Positions 15,952 to 24,592 of a DNA stretch of 64,000 nucleotides are shown in pieces. Below the pieces are notes generated by a model. The model was given only the letters and a program-made list of their open reading frames with translations, searched no databases and had not been told where the DNA came from. This DNA is from Chloroflexota bacterium (GTDB taxonomy: Bacteria > Chloroflexota > Anaerolineae > Aggregatilineales > Phototrophicaceae). Position 1 is the stretch's first letter, and the number at the start of each line of letters is the position of its first letter. The translations under genes and the position numbers were made by a program. The stretch spans positions 108,306 to 172,305 of the forward strand of contig WTGB01000048.1 of NCBI GenBank assembly GCA_011523735.1, in the 5' to 3' direction.

Positions 15952-17184
15952 TCACTTATCAAGATTAGACTGATTCAATTGGTTAAGCAAGGCGATCCGC
16001 GCGATATTATGGCCTGTCTGATTCCAGTGCGTATCCGCGAAGAAATAAGGCTGCTGTCCATCTGTAATTGCCGCGGCTAGCGACGCGGTTAGGTCGAGGA
16101 ATTCAATACCCAACTCGTCAGCAAGCTCTGCAATCAGGTTTCGCTGCGCCAAAATGTTTTCGTCGATGATTTTGTATTCCGCGATCTCGTATTCTTCATC
16201 AAGCTGCGAAACTATCGACTCCTTGCTTTGGGCGCTCAACAACTTCCAATAGAGTTCCACCTTTTGCGGAATGTACATCAGAATAAAGCGGTCTCCGCGC
16301 GCATACTGCGCAGTTGCCATTTCAGCAATACTTACACTTGTCAGGCGAAACGTCTCACTGTCGCGCAGAGACTTTTCGTCCAGCGCCAATACAGGAAGAA
16401 ATTCATCGTAAAAGGCGACCGGCGTCCGCGGCTCAGTTGCAGCCGGTTGTGGATAATGGCAGGGCAGTACTTCACCCAAACTGATGCTGTTGGCCAGGTA
16501 GAGCATCAGATTGAAAACTACAGAATAATCTAGTGAATACTTGCCTTGATGCGCCCTCACGGCAAACGATTCGCCTTTTGTTAACATTTCTGCAAAGTCA
16601 AGATTGTCTGCCAGATCGTTCCCAGAAAAATAAGACAGCACAACAGTTTTCGGTTTGCGTGGCGCGGCGAAAGCTTCATAGAGGCGCTGCTGCTCTAATG
16701 TGCCACTGCCCGGCAATCCTAGAACCAGCAAGGACTCCGAAATGCCATGCCAGAAGGGGAGGCCAATGGCTTCGGCAGCGACATAGGAATCGCCTATAAT
16801 TACTAGGTCTGTGAGATCTGGCCACGGTTCCTCATTGCGGAAACCGTGCGAATCGCGCGTAAATCGTACGTGATATGTATCAAATGGCGGCGCATCATCC
16901 GGCGAAAGACAAGTTAAGCGATACAAGTCACCACTCGTCTGTGTGATCTCGTAATCGACGATTTGCTGCGCCGGATATTCGCGCGCGCCATGTTTAGTTT
17001 CGAGGCGAAATCCACTGCGTTCAAGGTACTGTGGCATTTGCTCTATCAGGACTGACGGCAGATGCAGAAAGGCAAATTGCAGCGCGGCTTCCAAAGCCAG
17101 CACGGTGATTAGCGCAGCGAAACCAAGTCCTGTGACTGTTCTCCCTAACCGGAGCAATATCTGATTCCTGTTTGTCGTATTCAC
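15952..17184 (-). CDS. Membrane-anchored SGNH/GDSL-type protein
   Basis: A 410-residue protein with one N-terminal membrane span (about residues 17-38) and an extracytoplasmic SGNH-hydrolase-like domain. Block I is VIIGDSYV (Ser near residue 131), the Asn block is FSGNDLADN, and the catalytic Asp-His pair is ADTHWNQTGH near the C terminus, as in AlgX/AlgJ-type sugar O-acetyltransferases. It heads the minus-strand carbamoyltransferase cluster. The most likely role is transfer or removal of acyl groups on a surface polysaccharide; substrate not predictable. Confidence 0.7.
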   Translation of the reverse strand: MNTTNRNQILLRLGRTVTGLGFAALITVLALEAALQFAFLHLPSVLIEQMPQYLERSGFRLETKHGAREYPAQQIVDYEITQTSGDLYRLTCLSPDDAPPFDTYHVRFTRDSHGFRNEEPWPDLTDLVIIGDSYVAAEAIGLPFWHGISESLLVLGLPGSGTLEQQRLYEAFAAPRKPKTVVLSYFSGNDLADNLDFAEMLTKGESFAVRAHQGKYSLDYSVVFNLMLYLANSISLGEVLPCHYPQPAATEPRTPVAFYDEFLPVLALDEKSLRDSETFRLTSVSIAEMATAQYARGDRFILMYIPQKVELYWKLLSAQSKESIVSQLDEEYEIAEYKIIDENILAQRNLIAELADELGIEFLDLTASLAAAITDGQQPYFFADTHWNQTGHNIARIALLNQLNQSNLDK

Positions 17185-17259
17185 TGGCTGAACTGTAGCG
17201 AGCGGGATGTGATGACGCGAGCCATCATAGCACGCAACGCGCCTCTTGCTCAGGTCAGC

Positions 17260-17916
17260 TCAATTGCGCGAAAAGAAACCGATATTAAAATCTTCGCCAG
17301 GGGGAGAGAGGCGAATCTTCAAAAGCATTGTTTCGAGCCGATAAATGTCGACCAATGTAACCAACAGGTTTGACAGACTATCCATCGCCAACAATTCTTG
17401 TTTCTGCGGATTATCGGTCTGCAACAGAATTGAGGCTATCTGCGCAATTGTCCTTGGCTGCTGCGGTAACTTGCTCGGGTCAAAGCGTGAATCCGATGAG
17501 GAAGCCAAGATATTGATGTAGCGTAGTAGAAGCGGGCGCAAGACCTTACTGTAGACCCGCACAACGCTGGGTCTATCATCGACCGGCGTAAAGTACTCAA
17601 CATCGCCGACGAGGTAAGGATGGCTTCTGTCTAGCGCTTTGATGCGAAAACGCCTGTTGCCAGTTGTGACGATATTCATACGTCCAAGCGGCAGCCGTTG
17701 TACTTGGCTGATATCCGCAGTACAACCAACTTCATACGGTGTAGCGCTCCGTCCATGTGCTTCGGCGCCGGAACGTATCAGGACAACACCAAATGGTTCT
17801 TTCGCCTCGATGCAGCGGTTAACCATGGTCTTGTAGCGATCTTCAAATATATGCAGCTTCAACTGCATCCCGGGAAATAGCACTGTATTCAGAGGAAAAA
17901 GAGGAAGATCCGCCAT
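17260..17916 (-). CDS. Lon N-terminal-like (LON substrate-binding domain) protein
   Basis: A 218-residue stand-alone relative of the Lon protease N-terminal domain, without ATPase or protease parts. It begins with the family hallmark LPLFPLNTVLFPGMQLKLHIFEDRY and continues with GRMNIVTTGNRRFRI. Such proteins are common in bacteria and their function is not established; a role in protein quality control is only a guess from the domain. The start is placed at ATG 17914-17916 from family length; an ATG 15 codons upstream is possible. Downstream on the same strand after a 36 bp-class gap lies the SGNH cluster. Confidence 0.78.
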   Translation of the reverse strand: MADLPLFPLNTVLFPGMQLKLHIFEDRYKTMVNRCIEAKEPFGVVLIRSGAEAHGRSATPYEVGCTADISQVQRLPLGRMNIVTTGNRRFRIKALDRSHPYLVGDVEYFTPVDDRPSVVRVYSKVLRPLLLRYINILASSSDSRFDPSKLPQQPRTIAQIASILLQTDNPQKQELLAMDSLSNLLVTLVDIYRLETMLLKIRLSPPGEDFNIGFFSRN

Positions 17917-18015
17917 CGCCGAGTAGCTCAGGTCACAGATTTCTAACCTTACATACAACAATTGTAACGTAACTTATCGCATAAAACAGCTTATCGCTTG
18001 AAGCTGTCGCACAGG

Positions 18016-20556
18016 TTAAGCATTGCCTCCGCCAACTTCGGGTTCTGATTCTGTCGCCGTATGCTGTTTGATTTCCTCTTCAAACAAGACGCGGCGCAGA
18101 ACCTTGCCGATGAATGAACGTGGCAGCGCCTGTCGAAACTCAATCTCCCAAGGGACCGCATAGGCTTCGAGACGCTTTCGGCATAGCTCCAGCAATTCTT
18201 CTTTTGATAATGCGCTATTCGGCCGTGGCACTACAAATGCTTTGATCTTTTGCTTGCCCGCCTCATAACCGACGCCGACAACAGCCGCTTCCAGCACCTT
18301 GTTATGTTCATAAAGCACCTCTTCAACATCGCGCGGATACACACTGTAGTCGCCGGTGAAAATCGTATCGCGCTTGCGGCTGATGATCTTGAAGTAACCG
18401 TCATCATCCATCACTGCTACATCGCCCGTATGGAGCCAACCATCTTGAATCACTGATTCCTCGTCCGCTGGCTGCCGCCAATAGCCGCGCATGACTTGCG
18501 GTCCTCGCACTGCCAACTCGCCGATCTGCCCGGTCTGCAAGTTCGCTCCGGTAATGAGGTCGACAATCTTGGCGTCGGTATTCGGCAAGGGAAGGCCAAT
18601 CGAACCGACTTTCCGCAAGCTATAGAGGGGATTGGAATGCGTCACGGGACCGGCTTCGGTCAAGCCATAGCCTTCGACCAGTCTGCCTCTGGTCAGTTTT
18701 TCGAAAGCCTCCTGCACTTCAACTGGCAAAGGCGCGGCGCCGCTGATACAAGCTTTGATAGATGATAGACCATAGCTGCGGACGTTTTTTGCCTGATTGA
18801 TGAGCGTAAACATAGACGGTACGCCGGGGAAGAGAGTAGGTTTGTATCGGCGAATGTGCTCCAAGACCTGTTTCAACTCAAAAACGGAGATAATGACGAT
18901 TTTCGCCGCGATAAGGATTGGCAGGTTCATGGCCGCCGTCATGCCATAACTGTGTTCAAAAGGCACAACCGCCATCACAACTTCTTTGCCGTACTTAATC
19001 TCTTTCATCCAGTGCCGCGTTTGCAGTGCGTTCGCTACGAGATTAAGGTGTGTCAAACAGACACCGCGCGGTTCGCCCGTCGTGCCGCTGGTGTATGAAA
19101 TAACAGCGAGATCTTCCGGTTTTGCATCTACGCCGGGAGGGCTGTCGTCCTGCCTGTCCATAATGTCAGACATAAAGCGACCGATCCTGCGCGCCAGCGC
19201 TTCATCTTCTTCGCTCGGGTGCTTGTGCCGACCAAATGCCGAATCACTGCTTGTTGTAATGTGCTTGCCGATTCCGGTGAATATCACCTCTCGCGTATTG
19301 GTGGTCTCTCGTATCAGTTGCGCGAGCTCGCTGAAGGCGCTTAAGGTGAGTAGCGCCTTCGCCTCCGTTTCACGCGCGTGGCTCACGATCAACTCGGCAT
19401 TGGCATCAGGATTGGACAGGACGACAACAGCCCCCAATTTTATGATGGCATAATAGGCGATGACGAATTGCGGCGTGTTCGGCAGAACAATCTGCACGCG
19501 ATCGCCGCGTCCGATACCCATGTCGCGGAGCCCGCGCGCGAATTGATTGACCTTTGCTTCCAACTCGCGATAGGTCAAGGTCTTGCCATAGAATACCGTA
19601 GCAACTCGCTTGGGCGCCCAATCAGCGGCGCTCTCCAGAAATCGGAATAGCGGCTGCTGCGGGATTGGAATGGAATGAGGCGTGTCCTTGTCGTAGTGTC
19701 CCAGCCAAGGGCGGCCTCTTGCCAATTCATCGAGAGCCGAGATCGAACGCCAGTTGCTGCGTTTGTTGGACTCTATGAAGCGCTCGATTGCGCGATTTAC
19801 CGCGTCATGCCGCTCCAGTTGTACCTTGTGCTTGGCGGAGCCCACGTCATGCACATCGGCGCCTGGAATCAGCTTGGCGACATCGTCATAGACATAACGC
19901 GGGAAATAATTGTCGCGCTCGCCGGTTATAACCAGCGTATCATTTGTGATATTTCGCAGCTGGGACCAAGCCTGCCAACCATGCATATTGTTGAGGAACA
20001 TATTTTTGAGGACATGGTACTCGGCGTCCCACTTGCGACGATAACGCCAAAAGGGCAGGGCGATGTGGACTGGTATATGGAAAAGCAGCGCGGCAATCCT
20101 GGGTAAAGGGTATTCTCCCGCACAGGCGACAAGAATCAACTTTTCGATACGTTCCGGGTAGGCATTGGCAAATTCGATGCAGATGGCGCCGCCAAAGGAA
20201 TGCCCGGCTAGAATAAACCGTTCCGGAACTCTCAACTCCTCAAGCACATCGTGCATATCCTGCACGAGTTCTGGCATGGAATAGGGGCTGTGCGGCGCAT
20301 CGCTCTGTCCATGTCCGCGCAAATCAGGCGCGACGACTCGATACCGATTTGTGAAATGGGCAAGTTGATATTCCCAAGACTCCGCGACGCCAGCGAAACC
20401 GTGCTGAAAAAGTATGGTTGTCTCGACGCCTTGCGGGTGCAAATCAATGACGCTCAGATTATGTCCAGGATACCCTTGTATCGGCACCCTTACTCGATAT
20501 AGATTGAAATCCAAATGGGTGACAGAGAGCTTGTGCCCGCGGATTCGTCTCTTCAT
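18016..20556 (-). CDS. Alpha/beta-hydrolase fused to AMP-forming acyl-CoA synthetase
   Basis: An 846-residue fusion. Residues about 1-270 are an alpha/beta-hydrolase: oxyanion HGFAG, nucleophile elbow GHSFGG (Ser), and a catalytic His in the SAKHKVQLERH region. Residues about 300-830 are an ANL-family ligase: SYTSGTTGEPRG, GYGLTEAGP, HTGDVAVMDDDGY, SRKRDTIF, and LPRSFIGKVLRR with the catalytic Lys. The segment that usually reads GG(Y/F)(N/K)VYP is GDYSVYP here. The pair could release a fatty acid and re-activate it as CoA ester. OleBC olefin-pathway fusions have the same order, but OleB uses Asp as nucleophile, so I do not call it that. It is monocistronic, divergent from the rhodanese gene. 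Confidence 0.82.
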   Translation of the reverse strand: MKRRIRGHKLSVTHLDFNLYRVRVPIQGYPGHNLSVIDLHPQGVETTILFQHGFAGVAESWEYQLAHFTNRYRVVAPDLRGHGQSDAPHSPYSMPELVQDMHDVLEELRVPERFILAGHSFGGAICIEFANAYPERIEKLILVACAGEYPLPRIAALLFHIPVHIALPFWRYRRKWDAEYHVLKNMFLNNMHGWQAWSQLRNITNDTLVITGERDNYFPRYVYDDVAKLIPGADVHDVGSAKHKVQLERHDAVNRAIERFIESNKRSNWRSISALDELARGRPWLGHYDKDTPHSIPIPQQPLFRFLESAADWAPKRVATVFYGKTLTYRELEAKVNQFARGLRDMGIGRGDRVQIVLPNTPQFVIAYYAIIKLGAVVVLSNPDANAELIVSHARETEAKALLTLSAFSELAQLIRETTNTREVIFTGIGKHITTSSDSAFGRHKHPSEEDEALARRIGRFMSDIMDRQDDSPPGVDAKPEDLAVISYTSGTTGEPRGVCLTHLNLVANALQTRHWMKEIKYGKEVVMAVVPFEHSYGMTAAMNLPILIAAKIVIISVFELKQVLEHIRRYKPTLFPGVPSMFTLINQAKNVRSYGLSSIKACISGAAPLPVEVQEAFEKLTRGRLVEGYGLTEAGPVTHSNPLYSLRKVGSIGLPLPNTDAKIVDLITGANLQTGQIGELAVRGPQVMRGYWRQPADEESVIQDGWLHTGDVAVMDDDGYFKIISRKRDTIFTGDYSVYPRDVEEVLYEHNKVLEAAVVGVGYEAGKQKIKAFVVPRPNSALSKEELLELCRKRLEAYAVPWEIEFRQALPRSFIGKVLRRVLFEEEIKQHTATESEPEVGGGNA

Positions 20557-20776
20557 GTGTTAATTTCTCAATGATCCTTAAGTATCGCGCGGGAATCCGG
20601 CGTGACACTCAGTATCGTGACTTCGCTGGTCTTTCCGACCGCCATTTGTCTGAAGATCGCTTTATGGCATTATATCTGAATCCCGCCGCAACTGAAAACC
20701 ATACCTTACTCGCGAGCAAAGGTATTAGTGAGTAAAATGAGAGTCACTCACTATGGCAAAGCAAGAGGAGTCGAGG

Positions 20777-21625
20777 ATGCCATCGCCCCTTGTAACAACT
20801 GACTGGCTGGAAGAGCATCTGCACGACGTTGATATCCGCATTATTGAGATCCGCGGCAAAGTCCTACCGCCGACCGAGCCTCCTCCGCACTATTTCACCG
20901 ACCGCGCGGGTTACGAGGCTTCGCATATTCCGAACGCCGTCTTTGTTGATTGGCAGGTCGATATCGTCGAGCCGGAATCACCATCAAGCGATATTGCCTC
21001 GGCGGACCGATTCTCTGAACTCATGGAAGAACTCGGCATAAGCAACACGTCCACAATCGTTGTAAGTGATGATGCGGCGAGCATGTTTGCCTGTCGTATG
21101 CGTTGGGCTCTGCGTTATTATGGACACGAAAATGTGTATGTACTTGACGGCGGCTGGACGAAATGGAGGGCTGAGGGACGTCCAATTAGTTCAGAAACTC
21201 CGCAGTTTGCGCGCGGGAGTTTTGTGACGAATGTGAACCCCAATTTAAAAGCTACGTCTCACGATATCTTGCAAGGGCTTGAAGCCCGATCCCTGCAACT
21301 GGTGGATCTGCGGTCGCCAGTGGAATACGCGGGAGAAACTTCACGCGCGCGCCATGGCGGGCATATTCCGGCGGCGGTGAACCTGCCACGCAAGACGATG
21401 GTCGCGGACGACATGACACTGAAGCCCGTCGCCGAATTGCGCTCTATTTTCGCTGATTTGGGTATCGACCTCAGTGCGCCGGATACCGTGTTATACTGCA
21501 ACTCTGGCGTATCCGCGACATATGGCTTGCTTGCCATGGAAGTTTCCGGCGCGACCAACCTACGCATATACGATGGCTCCTGGAAAGAATGGGGCAACGA
21601 TGACTCGACGCCCAAGGCAACCTAA
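20777..21625 (+). CDS. Two-domain sulfurtransferase (rhodanese / 3-mercaptopyruvate type)
   Basis: A 282-residue protein with two rhodanese domains; the first is catalytically silent and the second carries the active-site loop CNSGVSAT with the nucleophilic Cys. It should move sulfane sulfur from thiosulfate or 3-mercaptopyruvate to a thiol or cyanide acceptor. The CxxGxxA/S loop cannot by itself separate the two donors. I place the start at ATG 20777 because AGGAG lies 6 bases upstream; an ATG 8 codons earlier is also in frame. It is followed by an acetyltransferase gene after about 100 bases. Confidence 0.85.
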   Translation: MPSPLVTTDWLEEHLHDVDIRIIEIRGKVLPPTEPPPHYFTDRAGYEASHIPNAVFVDWQVDIVEPESPSSDIASADRFSELMEELGISNTSTIVVSDDAASMFACRMRWALRYYGHENVYVLDGGWTKWRAEGRPISSETPQFARGSFVTNVNPNLKATSHDILQGLEARSLQLVDLRSPVEYAGETSRARHGGHIPAAVNLPRKTMVADDMTLKPVAELRSIFADLGIDLSAPDTVLYCNSGVSATYGLLAMEVSGATNLRIYDGSWKEWGNDDSTPKAT

Positions 21626-21722
21626 TCTATGCGAGCGGATCATGCTTGCCGCCGGCCGAATTGGTAAGAATTTCCAACTCCGTAATGTCTCAGAATCGGC
21701 GTAATTGAATGGCAGTTAATGA

Positions 21723-22742
21723 ATGACCGAGCGTAACGTGGAGCTTGGCGTTTACAGAGACGCAAGTGCTTTTGACCTTTTGGCCTCCGAGTGGAATCTG
21801 CTATTGCAGCGAGCGCCAACTGATCACATCTTCTATACCTGGGAATGGCAGAAGACCTGGTGGGATGCCTATCAGCCGGGCGAATTGCTTGTTCTCACTT
21901 GTCGCGCCGGCGATCTGCTTGTCGGTATCGCCCCGCTTTTCGTTACCGGCTCCGTGAGCGAACGAAAGGCGCAAATCATCGGATGCGTCGATGTGACCGA
22001 CTATCTTGATTTCATCGTGGACGAAGCGCATTTGAAAACCGTATATTCTGCTTTCGCCGACTTTTTCGCCGCTAATCGTGACGATTTTGAGTTGCTAGAC
22101 CTCTGCAATATTCCCTTTGATTCCCCAACACGGCAATTGCTGCCGAGCTTGCTGGAAGCTTGCGGGTTCGAGACTACAGTTGAGCAACAGGAAGTTTGCC
22201 CGGTGATTGAACTGCCTGGCAATTGGAGCGGCTACCTCAGCTTGCTGGACAAGAAACAGCGTCACGAAGTTCGGCGAAAGATTCGCCGCGCGCAGGGCAG
22301 TGAAAAGGTAATTGACTGGTATATCGTCAATGGCTGCCACAATCTTGAAGAGGAAGTATCCCAGTTTGTGCGCTTGATGGCGGCCAGTGACAAGGAAAAG
22401 AAAGAGTTCTTACAGAATAGCAAGAACCTGCGGTTTTTCAGGGACATCGTGCCCTTGCTGCAAGAACGCGGCTGGCTGCAAATGAACTTTCTGACCGTCG
22501 ATGACGAACGCGCTGCCGCTTACATCAACTTTGTCTATGGCGACCGTGTGATGGTCTACAACTCAGGACTCGATCATCGAGACTTCGCCGACTTAAGCCC
22601 TGGTATCGTACTCCTCGCATACAACATAAGATACGCAATCGAACAGGGCTATCAGATTTATGATTTCCTCCGCGGCAGCGAAGCCTACAAGTACCGCATG
22701 GGCGGCCGCGACACTTCCGTGATGAACATAAAGGCGAACTAA
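21723..22742 (+). CDS. GNAT-superfamily acyltransferase of the BioF2/CelD-like type
   Basis: A 339-residue protein with the FemAB/BioF2-like double-GNAT pattern: an N-terminal FYTWEWQKTWWDAY block, the basic KKQRHEVRRKIRRA helix and a C-terminal segment GYQIYDFLRGSEAYKYRMG. Proteins of this group are often encoded among polysaccharide genes and transfer acyl or aminoacyl groups. It is followed after 28 bases by a glycosyltransferase gene, with which it probably forms an operon. Substrate unknown. Confidence 0.75.
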   Translation: MTERNVELGVYRDASAFDLLASEWNLLLQRAPTDHIFYTWEWQKTWWDAYQPGELLVLTCRAGDLLVGIAPLFVTGSVSERKAQIIGCVDVTDYLDFIVDEAHLKTVYSAFADFFAANRDDFELLDLCNIPFDSPTRQLLPSLLEACGFETTVEQQEVCPVIELPGNWSGYLSLLDKKQRHEVRRKIRRAQGSEKVIDWYIVNGCHNLEEEVSQFVRLMAASDKEKKEFLQNSKNLRFFRDIVPLLQERGWLQMNFLTVDDERAAAYINFVYGDRVMVYNSGLDHRDFADLSPGIVLLAYNIRYAIEQGYQIYDFLRGSEAYKYRMGGRDTSVMNIKAN

Positions 22743-22770
22743 ATTTACAGGCGTCCACGATGGAGTGGCA

Positions 22771-24027
22771 ATGCTCATCGAAAGAATCGCGTTAATCAGC
22801 GTTCATACCAGCCCCCTGGCTCCCATGGGTGGGACGAAGACGGGCGGCATGAACGTCTACATTCGCGAACTCTCGCGCGAACTGGGCAAACAAGGCTATC
22901 AGATTGATATCTTCACGCGGCGCTCTCACGAATTGGAGCCGGAGATCGACGCGTCTATTGGCGAAAATGTACGCGTCATCGCTCTCACTGCAGGACCTAC
23001 CGCGCCCTTGTCTCCTGCTGATCATTATGACTATCTCTCCGATTTCACCGCGGAGATGATGGCTTTTGCCACGCTGCACAGCATCTGCTACGATGTCGTT
23101 TACAGTCACTACTGGCTGAGCGGATGGGTGGCTGTAAAGCTCAAGGAAGCCTGGGGTATACGCTTTGTTCACATGTACCATACCCTCGGACATATGAAAA
23201 AGCGCATCAAAATAAATGCTCATTATCAACCAGATCGCCGCATTTTGACCGAAATGCGCATTCTGGAATGGGCGGACCGCATCATTGCCGCAACGCCCGC
23301 CGAACAGGCGCAGCTGCGCTGGCTCTATCGCGCGTCTCGCCGGCAGATTACGGTCATACCACCTGGTGTAGACACCGGGCACTTTCGCTACCCGATGTCG
23401 TCTAATGAAGCACGTGAGTCTTTGGGAATCAAGCCAGACGGCAACATGCTGCTCTTTGTCGGTCGGATCGAGCCGCTCAAAGCCGTCGATACGATACTCG
23501 AGGCGCTACACGTGCTGCGAGATCGCGCGCCGGAACTTCTGCAGAAACTACATTTCATGATCGTCGGCGGCGACCCGCAAAGCAAGCGCGACCGCGAAAT
23601 GGCTCGCCTGCAAGATATGAGCGTGAAGCTTGGCATCGACTCTCTGGTGAGTTTCGTCGGCGCCAAAGAACAATCTGAATTGCCTCGTTATTATGCCGCT
23701 GCCACCGCAGTCATTATTCCATCGGATTATGAATCCTTCGGCATGGTCGCGCTTGAGGCGATGTCATCCGGTAGGCCAGTGATCGCGTCGCAAGTTGGCG
23801 GATTGCAATTCCTAGTGCGTGATCAAGAAACTGGTTACCACATCCCGGCGCGTGAACCGATCTCGCTTGCCGACTGCATAATCCAATTGCTGACCGATCC
23901 CTCGAAAACGACGATGATGGGCTTGAGCGCTGCGCGTGCCGCCAAAGCATATGCCTGGTCAGAAATCGTGGAAAGATTGCTTCGCGTGTTTGAAGAAGTT
24001 GCGGGCGAGAAGCTCAGGAAGATCTAA
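22771..24027 (+). CDS. GT4-family glycosyltransferase
   Basis: A 418-residue retaining glycosyltransferase with GT-B fold (GT4). The N-terminal domain starts with the nucleotide-sugar loop PMGGTKTGGMNVYIREL; the C-terminal domain has FVGRIEPLKAVDTI and the E-x7-E motif in YESFGMVALEAMSSGRPVIAS. It resembles the sucrose-phosphate synthase/MshA branch of the family, which uses UDP- or GDP-sugars; the exact acceptor cannot be read. I chose ATG 22771 with GGAG upstream. The last 66 coding bases are followed by a degraded copy of themselves (separate entry). Confidence 0.85.
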   Translation: MLIERIALISVHTSPLAPMGGTKTGGMNVYIRELSRELGKQGYQIDIFTRRSHELEPEIDASIGENVRVIALTAGPTAPLSPADHYDYLSDFTAEMMAFATLHSICYDVVYSHYWLSGWVAVKLKEAWGIRFVHMYHTLGHMKKRIKINAHYQPDRRILTEMRILEWADRIIAATPAEQAQLRWLYRASRRQITVIPPGVDTGHFRYPMSSNEARESLGIKPDGNMLLFVGRIEPLKAVDTILEALHVLRDRAPELLQKLHFMIVGGDPQSKRDREMARLQDMSVKLGIDSLVSFVGAKEQSELPRYYAAATAVIIPSDYESFGMVALEAMSSGRPVIASQVGGLQFLVRDQETGYHIPAREPISLADCIIQLLTDPSKTTMMGLSAARAAKAYAWSEIVERLLRVFEEVAGEKLRKI

Positions 24028-24098
24028 ACCAAGGAAATCGTGGTAAAGATTGCTTCACGTATTGAAGAGGTTGCGTAGCGAGCTAAGAAGAACCTAGC
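23962..24098 (+). repeat. Imperfect tandem copy of the 3' end of the glycosyltransferase gene
   Basis: The coding end beginning GAAATCGTGGAAAGATTGC (from 23962) is repeated from 24033 as GAAATCGTGGTAAAGATTGC, and the match continues through TTGAAGA-GTTGCG to the CTA near 24096. The second copy has small insertions and deletions and lies after the stop codon. It overlaps the end of the converging gene at 24094. Confidence 0.7.
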
Positions 24099-24402
24099 CG
24101 CCGTAGGAATTGGGAATATCGTTAACCTTGGCTTCGATATAAGGACGCTCAAGCATATAGTCCAGAGCGTCGTCTTCTGTTACCAAGGTCTGCCCCATAT
24201 GATAGAGGGTATCGTTGAAACCATCATAGCGGTAGCGGCGGTTCACCCAACCGTGGAGGTTGTGCTGGAAGAGCACGTGAAACTGGATCGATTCGTCTTG
24301 GGCAAAGACATCCTCACGCAGAATCCACACGGGCGCATACTGTTCTAAATGGGGACGGGACTTTTGATCGCGCAGGTTTTTTAACTGTTCTATCGTAGTC
24401 AT
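24094..24402 (-). CDS. Small conserved-looking soluble protein, unknown function
   Basis: A 102-residue protein, acidic and without membrane segments, starting MTTIEQLKNLRDQK and containing aromatic-rich HNLHGWVNRRYRYDGFNDTLYHMG. I do not recognise the family. GGGGA lies upstream of the ATG at 24400-24402; an earlier in-frame ATG would add 23 residues without a good ribosome site. It is encoded alone between a glycosyltransferase and argG and converges on the former. Coding is supported by composition and a regular length; function unknown. Confidence 0.55.
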   Translation of the reverse strand: MTTIEQLKNLRDQKSRPHLEQYAPVWILREDVFAQDESIQFHVLFQHNLHGWVNRRYRYDGFNDTLYHMGQTLVTEDDALDYMLERPYIEAKVNDIPNSYGG

Positions 24403-24592
24403 CGTATCCCCGTAAAATGATTCTGTCAGCCAAAACGCCAACATTTTAGCCCTGGGCGGCGCGTTAGACAAGTCGCTATCGTCATTTCCTACCCAGACAG
24501 TTTCAGCAGTCTAGGGCCAGCGTCCACTTCCAAATCCAGAAACTTGCATTAAACTAGGCGCGTTTGAACGGACATTAAGATGGAGCGGCTCA

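Noticed and set aside
18016..20556. OleBC olefin-synthesis fusion
   Set aside because: The hydrolase nucleophile is Ser and no oleA or oleD is adjacent; the ligase half reads as FadD-like.
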